Origin: Saprospiraceae bacterium
Lineage (GTDB): Bacteria; Bacteroidota; Bacteroidia; Chitinophagales; Saprospiraceae
Assembly (NCBI GenBank): GCA_013002475.1
Contig: JABDJM010000357.1
Coordinates: 1-10,777, forward strand
Reading direction: 5' to 3'
DNA length: 10,777 nucleotides
Both the position numbers and the translations under genes were made by a program. The stretch's first letter is position 1. Each line of letters opens with the position of its first letter. Shown piece after piece: positions 5,549 to 10,777 of this stretch. A model generated the notes under the pieces. It worked only from the letters and a program-made list of their open reading frames with translations. It was not told the DNA's origin and did not search any database.

Positions 5549-7996
5549 TTAAAAGCCAACTGCAAGGTTCAATACTTCTGACATCCGCGAAACATAATGG
5601 ATCTCGAGGTCTTTCAGGTATTCCTTTTCGATCTCATCAACATGCCGCTGATTATCCTGGCAAAGAATAATTTCCTTGATCCCTGCCCTTTTCGCTGCAA
5701 GGATCTTTTCTTTTATTCCGCCCACCGGAAGAACCTTACCCCTTAGCGTGATCTCGCCAGTCATGGCCAGATGGGATTTGACTGGCCTTTTATTAAATAT
5801 GCTAGCCAAGGCGGTCAGCATGGTAACACCAGCGCTAGGACCATCCTTCGGAATAGCCCCCTCAGGAACATGGATATGGATATCATATTTCTCGAAGTCA
5901 TCCAGATTGATACCCAGACTTTCGCCGTTGGCTTTTAAATAACTCAGAGCGGTGCTAGCCGACTCCTTCATTACGTCGCCCAGGTTACCTGTCAAGGTTA
6001 GTTTTCCCTTACCCTTACTTAGTGAGGCCTCGATGAAAAGAATATCTCCCCCTACCCTGGTCCAGGCAAGTCCAACTGCAACTCCTGGTATTTGCGCTTC
6101 CTGATAATAATCGGCAGTAAACTTCTTTGGTCCTAAGATTTCTCCAAGCTGCGGAATCTTTAAAGTAGGAGAATAGGGCTCATCCATAGCCACCATTTTG
6201 GCAAAGTACCGCATGATCCCTGCCATTTGACGGTTCAGTCCCCTAACTCCAGATTCACGGGTATAATTTTTTATTACTTCAGCAATAATAGGTGCCTTAA
6301 TACTCACCATGCTGGCCTTAAGACCATGTTCTTTTCTCTGTCGAGGGATAAGATGTCTTTTGCAGATCTCCACTTTTTCTTCCAGTGAATAGCCTCCTAT
6401 TTCAATAATCTCCATTCGATCTAAAAGTGCTGGTTGGATAGAGCTTAATGAATTGGCTGTGGCGATAAACAGGACCTTTGAAAGGTCGTACTCCACCTCA
6501 AGGTAATTATCATGGAATGTGCCATTCTGCTCCGGATCCAGTACTTCCAAAAGAGCCGAACTCGGGTCTCCGCGAAAATTATTCCCGACCTTGTCGATCT
6601 CGTCAAGAATAAATACCGGATTGGCTGAACCTGCTTTCCTTAGCGACTGGATGATCCTTCCCGGCATGGCCCCTATATAGGTCCTTCTATGCCCTCTGAT
6701 TTCTGACTCATCATGTAAGCCACCAAGGGACATCCTAATGAATTTTCTTCTTAGGGCTGTGGCTATACTTTTTCCCAGGGAGGTTTTTCCAACTCCCGGA
6801 GGGCCCACCAAACAAACGATCGGAGCCTTCATATCCCCTTTCAGTTTTAATACTGCAAGGTGCTCAATGATCCGTGTTTTAACCTTTTCTAAGCCGAAAT
6901 GATCCCGGTTTAGGACCTTCGCAACTTTCTTCAGGTCAAAATTATCCTTGGTAACTTCCGTCCAGGGCAGGTCAAGCAATAATTCTAAATAATTAAGCTG
7001 AACAGAATATTCTGCCACCTGCGGATTTATTCTTCGGATCTTTTTTAATTCCCTGTTGAACAGTTTATCAACCTCTTCCGGCCAGCCCTTCTTTTTTGCT
7101 CTCTTTGCGAGCACATTTATTTCCTGCTCTTGTGTATTTTGTCCTAGCTCTTCCTGTATTGTTTTTAGCTGTTGGTTCAGGAAGTAATCTCTTTGCTGCT
7201 TTTCGATATCGCCTCTAACTTTGTTTTCGATCTGGTCCTTCAACTGGAGCATTTGGAGCTCATGGTCCATATGGTCCAATATTATGCGCGCCTTTTTTGA
7301 AAGCGCATTTACTTCAAGTACTTTTTGCTTGGCCTCAACTTTAATTCCCAGGTTAGAAGAGATGAAATTCAACAGGAAGGGATCCTTGTTGATATTTTTT
7401 AGCATCACAACTGCTTCGGAAGGAATATTCGGGGACAGTTCGATGATATTTTTAGCTCTGTCCTTCACCGTGGAGATCAGGGCTTCAAATTCCATGTTAT
7501 CGGTGGGAGCAACTTCCTTTAGTATTTGAATTCCTGCCTCTAGATAAGGATCGGTCTTGGTGAATTTTACTAATTCAAATCTTGATCGACCTTGTAAAAT
7601 GGCAGTAGCGGAACCATCAGGTAACTTCAGCAATTTCAAGATCCTTGCTACGGTACCTACTTTGAAAAGGTCCTCAACTTCTGGGTTCTCGATCTTGCTA
7701 TCCCTTTGGCTTACCACTCCGATCAGGCGATTATTATCATAAGCTGCCTGAATAGCGCTTAGAGACTTGGCTCGACCCACTGTTATGGGAATGATAATTC
7801 CTGGAAAGAGTACGGTATTCTTCAGAGCAAGTAGCGGAAGGACTTCAGGCATATCTGCGCCATCCTTGGGTTCCTCCTCCTCCTCATCGATCGAAAAAAG
7901 AGGCATAAATTCCCCTTCCTCTTCAATATTTGACGCTTCAAAATATTCCTCAAACATATCTGTAAGCATGGTTGTCCAGGAATGCCAAGATGACAT
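5549..7996 (-). CDS. lon: ATP-dependent Lon protease
   Basis: Lon is a cytoplasmic hexameric AAA+ serine protease that unfolds and degrades misfolded and regulatory proteins. At 815 residues it is full length for the LonA class. The N-terminal substrate-binding domain starts near 50 (LPLLALKNTVLFPG at 53-66) and leads into a coiled helical region with KQQRDYFLNQQLKTIQEELG around 266-285. The AAA+ module has Walker A GPPGVGKT (398-405), Walker B FILDEID (462-468), a sensor-1 Asn in TANS (N515) and an Arg finger at R527. The protease domain carries the catalytic dyad: Ser721 in PKDGPSAG and Lys764 in GGIKEK. The first ~50 residues are an acidic lead-in with a run of Glu at 38-42, variable in this phylum. 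The ATG at 7996 has AGGA four bases upstream. parE lies 124 bases upstream in the same direction; I found no CIRCE element or clear TAnnTTTG box in that gap. Confidence 0.98.
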   Translation of the reverse strand: MSSWHSWTTMLTDMFEEYFEASNIEEEGEFMPLFSIDEEEEEPKDGADMPEVLPLLALKNTVLFPGIIIPITVGRAKSLSAIQAAYDNNRLIGVVSQRDSKIENPEVEDLFKVGTVARILKLLKLPDGSATAILQGRSRFELVKFTKTDPYLEAGIQILKEVAPTDNMEFEALISTVKDRAKNIIELSPNIPSEAVVMLKNINKDPFLLNFISSNLGIKVEAKQKVLEVNALSKKARIILDHMDHELQMLQLKDQIENKVRGDIEKQQRDYFLNQQLKTIQEELGQNTQEQEINVLAKRAKKKGWPEEVDKLFNRELKKIRRINPQVAEYSVQLNYLELLLDLPWTEVTKDNFDLKKVAKVLNRDHFGLEKVKTRIIEHLAVLKLKGDMKAPIVCLVGPPGVGKTSLGKSIATALRRKFIRMSLGGLHDESEIRGHRRTYIGAMPGRIIQSLRKAGSANPVFILDEIDKVGNNFRGDPSSALLEVLDPEQNGTFHDNYLEVEYDLSKVLFIATANSLSSIQPALLDRMEIIEIGGYSLEEKVEICKRHLIPRQRKEHGLKASMVSIKAPIIAEVIKNYTRESGVRGLNRQMAGIMRYFAKMVAMDEPYSPTLKIPQLGEILGPKKFTADYYQEAQIPGVAVGLAWTRVGGDILFIEASLSKGKGKLTLTGNLGDVMKESASTALSYLKANGESLGINLDDFEKYDIHIHVPEGAIPKDGPSAGVTMLTALASIFNKRPVKSHLAMTGEITLRGKVLPVGGIKEKILAAKRAGIKEIILCQDNQRHVDEIEKEYLKDLEIHYVSRMSEVLNLAVGF

Positions 7997-8120
7997 TTTT
8001 CCTGGGTTATAATGGTAAGCTTTCTTTGGTCAATATTTATGCCACGGGAAAAAAGCCCTCAATAGTCATTAAAACTGCATTCTATTCAATGGAAATCAGC
8101 CAAAAAGGCAGAAAACGAAT

Positions 8121-10019
8121 TTAGGCGACCTGCTCAACTTTCCCGGCCTTTGATTCTTGCTTAGCCGGCAATTCATCTTTCTCAACACGAAGGTTTCCAA
8201 TAATGAATTGTTGCCTGTCAGGAGTGTTCTTTCCCATATAATATGAAAGAATCTCGTCTATCTTGGAATCGTCTCCCAGGATCACCGGTTCAAGCTTCAT
8301 TTCCGCTCCGATGAAATCTCCAAATTCATCCGGAGAGATCTCGCCCAGTCCTTTAAATCTTGTTACTTCAGGCTTGCCTCTTAATTTCGAGATCGCTTCC
8401 TTTTTCTCTGCTTCACTGTAGCAGTAAAATGTCTGGCTTTTATCCCGTACTCTAAAGAGCGGAGTTACCAGGATATATAAATGGCCTGACCTTACCAACT
8501 CGGGAAAAAACTGAAGGAAAAAAGTCAGCAATAGCAATCGAATATGCATGCCATCAACATCGGCATCTGTGGCGATCACCACATTATTGTAACGCAGGTC
8601 ATCCAATCCATCTTCGATCTTCAGGGCGTGTTGAAGCAGATTAAATTCCTCGTTTTGATAGACGATCTTTTTTGTCAGTCCAAAACAATTCAGTGGCTTT
8701 CCACGAAGGCTAAAAACGGCTTGCGTCTGCACGTCTCTGGCTTTGGTAATGGACCCTGATGCTGAATCCCCTTCGGTAATGAAAATGGTGGAAGCATTTC
8801 TTAGCTCCTCAGAAGATTTTCTTGAAGAGTCATTAAAATGGACTCTGCAATCGCGCAATTTTTTATTATGAAGGTTTGCTTTTTTAGCCCGTTGGTTCGC
8901 AAGTTTTTTGATCCCTGCGATCTCTTTCCTTTCCCTTTCTGATTGAACGATCCTGGCCTGGAGTGCCTTGGCAACTTCAGGATTTTTATGAAGGAAATTA
9001 TCCAGTTCCTTGGAAACAAATTCATTTACAAAGGACCGCAGTGTTGGCCCACCAGGAGCAACATTTTGAGAACCTAGTTTCGTTTTCGTTTGTGATTCAA
9101 AAACAGGCTCCTCGACCCGTACACTGAGTGCGGTAATTATGGATGCCCGGATATCTTTTGCATCATAGTTCTTATTAAAATGTCCACGTACGGTCCCTAC
9201 TAATGATTCCCGGAAGGCAGCCAAATGCGTTCCTCCCTGAGTAGTATTCTGCCCGTTTACAAAGGTGTGGTATTGCTCACCATAATGATGCCCATGGGTC
9301 AATGCAATTTCAATATCCTCACCTTTCAAATGAATGATAGGATATCGAATCTGGTCATTGGCAGTTTTCCTTGTCAAGAGATCAAGAAGGCCATTTTTTG
9401 AATAGAGGGTCTTACCATTTAATTTGATCCGCAACCCTGCATTCAGGTAGGCATAGTTCCAAAGTTGTTGCTCAATAAAATCAAGACGGAACTTGAATTT
9501 TTTGAAAATGGAATCATCTGGTTTGAAAAACGTGAAGGTTCCGTTCTTTTCCTTGGACTTTGCAATCTTGGCATTACGTTTCAACTCCCCTTGCGAAAAC
9601 TCCACCACCTTGGTTCTACCGTCCCGATAAGATTCAGTTCTGAATTCATTGGACAGCGCATTGACTGCCTTGGTCCCCACTCCGTTCAGGCCTACAGATT
9701 TCTTAAAGGCTTTGGAATCATACTTTCCACCTGTATTGATCTTCGATACACAATCAACCACTTTACCCAAGGGGATTCCCCGGCCAAAATCACGGATCTC
9801 AACATAATCCTCGTGAATGTCGACAACGATCTCACGCCCATAGCCCATGACATACTCATCGATGGAATTATCAATTATTTCCTTTATGAGTATATAAATG
9901 CCATCATCTGGTGAAGATCCATCTCCGAGCTTTCCGATGTACATTCCAGGGCGCATTCGGATATGTTCCCGCCAATCCAGCGACCTGATATTTTCCTCTG
10001 TATATGTGACTTGAGACAT
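8121..10019 (-). CDS. parE: DNA topoisomerase IV subunit B (ParE)
   Basis: This is the ATPase subunit of topoisomerase IV, which with ParC decatenates and relaxes DNA during chromosome segregation. It has 632 residues, normal for Bacteroidota ParE. The GHKL ATPase part shows EIIDNSIDE (47-55, with catalytic Glu and Mg-binding Asn), DFGRGIP (77-83), [14 protein letters not shown] (110-123) and the transducer lysine loop QTKTKLGS (310-317). The TOPRIM domain shows ITEGDSASG (414-422, E416) and DADVDGMHI (485-493), followed by [13 protein letters not shown] (554-566). The opening [18 protein letters not shown] (12-29) is typical of ParE and unlike GyrB, whose equivalent reads closer to LEGLEAVRKRPAMYIG. 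The start ATG at 10019 gives the expected N-terminus; no Shine-Dalgarno is evident. Its partner parC does not follow; lon does. The gene upstream ends 88 bases before parE with a possible weak terminator. Confidence 0.97.
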   Translation of the reverse strand: MSQVTYTEENIRSLDWREHIRMRPGMYIGKLGDGSSPDDGIYILIKEIIDNSIDEYVMGYGREIVVDIHEDYVEIRDFGRGIPLGKVVDCVSKINTGGKYDSKAFKKSVGLNGVGTKAVNALSNEFRTESYRDGRTKVVEFSQGELKRNAKIAKSKEKNGTFTFFKPDDSIFKKFKFRLDFIEQQLWNYAYLNAGLRIKLNGKTLYSKNGLLDLLTRKTANDQIRYPIIHLKGEDIEIALTHGHHYGEQYHTFVNGQNTTQGGTHLAAFRESLVGTVRGHFNKNYDAKDIRASIITALSVRVEEPVFESQTKTKLGSQNVAPGGPTLRSFVNEFVSKELDNFLHKNPEVAKALQARIVQSERERKEIAGIKKLANQRAKKANLHNKKLRDCRVHFNDSSRKSSEELRNASTIFITEGDSASGSITKARDVQTQAVFSLRGKPLNCFGLTKKIVYQNEEFNLLQHALKIEDGLDDLRYNNVVIATDADVDGMHIRLLLLTFFLQFFPELVRSGHLYILVTPLFRVRDKSQTFYCYSEAEKKEAISKLRGKPEVTRFKGLGEISPDEFGDFIGAEMKLEPVILGDDSKIDEILSYYMGKNTPDRQQFIIGNLRVEKDELPAKQESKAGKVEQVA

Positions 10020-10047
10020 GGGTAGATTCTAGTGTTTCTTGAATGCT

Positions 10048-10064
10048 TGCGGAGCAACTCCACA
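10048..10064 (-). promoter_or_regulatory. Short hairpin in the parE leader
   Basis: GGAG and CTCC (plus strand 10051-10054 and 10058-10061) flank a three-base loop, and two more outer pairs form beyond one mismatch. It lies about 30 bases upstream of the parE ATG and has no T run, so it is not a terminator. Function unknown; it may be chance. Confidence 0.2.
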
Positions 10065-10094
10065 GCCACTAAGTTACTAAATGCAGATCATCCC

Positions 10095-10125
10095 AGAAAA
10101 TGAAACCCTAGAGGGAAAGGGTTCC
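10095..10125 (-). terminator. Candidate weak intrinsic terminator spanning the end of the gene upstream of parE
   Basis: On the minus strand GGAACCCT (plus 10118-10125) pairs with AGGGTTTC (plus 10102-10109) as an 8-bp stem with one G-U pair and an 8-base loop, followed by ATTTTC. The stem includes two bases of the TAG stop codon at 10110-10108. The U tract is short, so termination would be partial; it could let some transcription read on into parE. Confidence 0.4.
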
Positions 10126-10777
10126 TTGTCTGGAAAAATCTTTCAATTGTCGGATCAATTCCGGATTGGCTTTTTGGGGCATCAGGGGAATGGAATCTTT
10201 CCGGTCATCCCTGATCTCCACCTGGAGTTCTTTGCCAAAGATTTTGGCCAGGTCTCCCATTTGTCTGGCGTAGTTTTCACTATTCCCTAAAGCCAGGAAT
10301 AATTCAACTACTGCCATACGAATGATCTCATATTTATCTGATTTCATCAGCATTTGTCTAAGGCTTTTCCCTTTATATTTTTTACCGACCTCTCCCATCT
10401 CTTTCTGAAGGGTTTCTACAGAATATCCCAGTAAGCCCGACCGGAATCGCCACCACTCACGATATTGATCGGGATTACTAAAAAGGGATTTCTTGAGCTT
10501 TCGCTCAACGGAAGTTTGACAGCTGACCAGGCCCATGGCCTTGGTTAATTCAATTACTGTCAAAATTTGGTCTTTGGTGAATTCCGGTTTCTGGGATTGT
10601 TCATCTTTTACCCATTCTGATAGCTTTCTGGTAAATACCAATTTTACAGGACTTTTACTTCCCAAGACGATCAGACGGGCAAACTGTACAGACAGATAAT
10701 AATCTTTTCGTGGACTATGCTTGTTTTTCTTTTCTGAAAAATCTTTGAGCTCTCTTGGCTTCCGGATATCATCACCG
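10108..10777 (-). CDS. Unknown protein with phage-antirepressor-like features (5' end outside the window)
   Basis: The frame is open from the TAG at 10108 to the right edge, so 222 C-terminal residues are visible and the true start lies outside. A TTG at 10665 is possible in frame, but the coding sequence clearly continues upstream of it (segment RKDYYLSVQFARLIVLGSKS crosses it), so I reject it as the start. The pattern Tyr-x-Leu-Ser-x-x-x-Ala-Arg followed by a short helix resembles the end of the N-terminal domain in phage AntA/KilA-N/ORF6N-type antirepressors. The rest looks fully helical: Lys/Glu-rich helices, a REWWRFRSG patch about 110 residues before the end, then SDKYEIIRMAVVELFLALG and a short hydrophilic tail. 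There is no signal peptide in the visible part and no membrane segment, so it is probably cytoplasmic. The antirepressor link is from memory of sequence patterns only and is tentative. It lies directly upstream of parE in the same direction. Confidence 0.65.
   Translation of the reverse strand, partial: GDDIRKPRELKDFSEKKNKHSPRKDYYLSVQFARLIVLGSKSPVKLVFTRKLSEWVKDEQSQKPEFTKDQILTVIELTKAMGLVSCQTSVERKLKKSLFSNPDQYREWWRFRSGLLGYSVETLQKEMGEVGKKYKGKSLRQMLMKSDKYEIIRMAVVELFLALGNSENYARQMGDLAKIFGKELQVEIRDDRKDSIPLMPQKANPELIRQLKDFSRQGTLSL

Noticed and set aside
7221..7529. 102-codon plus-strand open frame, Ser/Phe-rich
   Set aside because: Antisense to the coiled region of lon; its composition reflects the complement of Lys/Glu-rich codons.
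7997..8120. Gap between parE and lon examined for heat-shock control (CIRCE), promoter and terminator
   Set aside because: No CIRCE-type inverted repeat, no exact TAnnTTTG box, and only 3-5 bp stems such as GCC-TTTTT-GGC were seen.
9465..9914. 149-codon open frame on the plus strand
   Set aside because: It lies entirely antisense to conserved parE sequence and encodes no recognisable domain; a shadow of the real gene.
10663..10665. TTG as the start of the gene at the right edge
   Set aside because: The frame stays open and protein-like for 37 more codons up to the window edge, with the YYLS pattern running across this point.
1..10777. Mobile elements, CRISPR arrays, tRNA or rRNA genes, long repeats
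   Set aside because: None seen by reading; no transposase-like protein, no regularly spaced repeats and no cloverleaf-like segment between genes.

Overview
The window looks like a piece of core chromosome from a Bacteroidota bacterium. The evidence is the protein families (Bacteroidota-type ParE, Lon and MetF, a secreted M14 peptidase with a C-terminal amidotransferase-like domain, a CarboxypepD_reg-like secreted protein), weak or absent Shine-Dalgarno sites, and two exact copies of the Bacteroidota -7 promoter element TAnnTTTG. Base composition looks moderate to slightly AT-rich by eye. The MetF and Lon wording reminds me more of Cytophagales than of Flavobacteriaceae, but I cannot place it firmly. 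No mobile element, CRISPR array, tRNA or rRNA was seen, and no gap between genes exceeds about 125 bases.

Layout, left to right. At 1-290 (minus) is the start of a secreted protein that runs off the left edge; it resembles the N-terminal propeptide region of lysyl-endopeptidase/trypsin-like proteases. At 366-2867 (minus) is a secreted M14 zinc carboxypeptidase. At 2921-3874 (minus) is metF, 41 bases from the end of the ORF reading but 53 bases before the peptidase start I favour. At 3875-3961 is a short divergent promoter region holding one TAnnTTTG box for each direction and a 7-bp inverted repeat. At 3962-4792 (plus) is a class I SAM-dependent methyltransferase, the only plus-strand gene. 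It overlaps tail to tail, by CTAG, with a small secreted CarboxypepD_reg-like protein at 4789-5466 (minus). Then come lon at 5549-7996 (minus), parE at 8121-10019 (minus), and at 10108-10777 (minus) a gene that continues past the right edge and resembles phage antirepressor-type proteins.

How the genes work together: the minus-strand genes all read leftward, and several are close enough to share transcripts (metF with the M14 peptidase and perhaps the protease-like gene; lon with the CarboxypepD_reg-like gene). The functions are not one pathway: folate/methionine metabolism, envelope or extracellular proteolysis, ATP-dependent proteolysis in the cytoplasm, and chromosome decatenation. I found no convincing undescribed multi-gene system. 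The points most worth a second look are the metF/methyltransferase divergent promoter with its inverted repeat, the near-leaderless methyltransferase start, and the antirepressor-like gene sitting directly upstream of parE.
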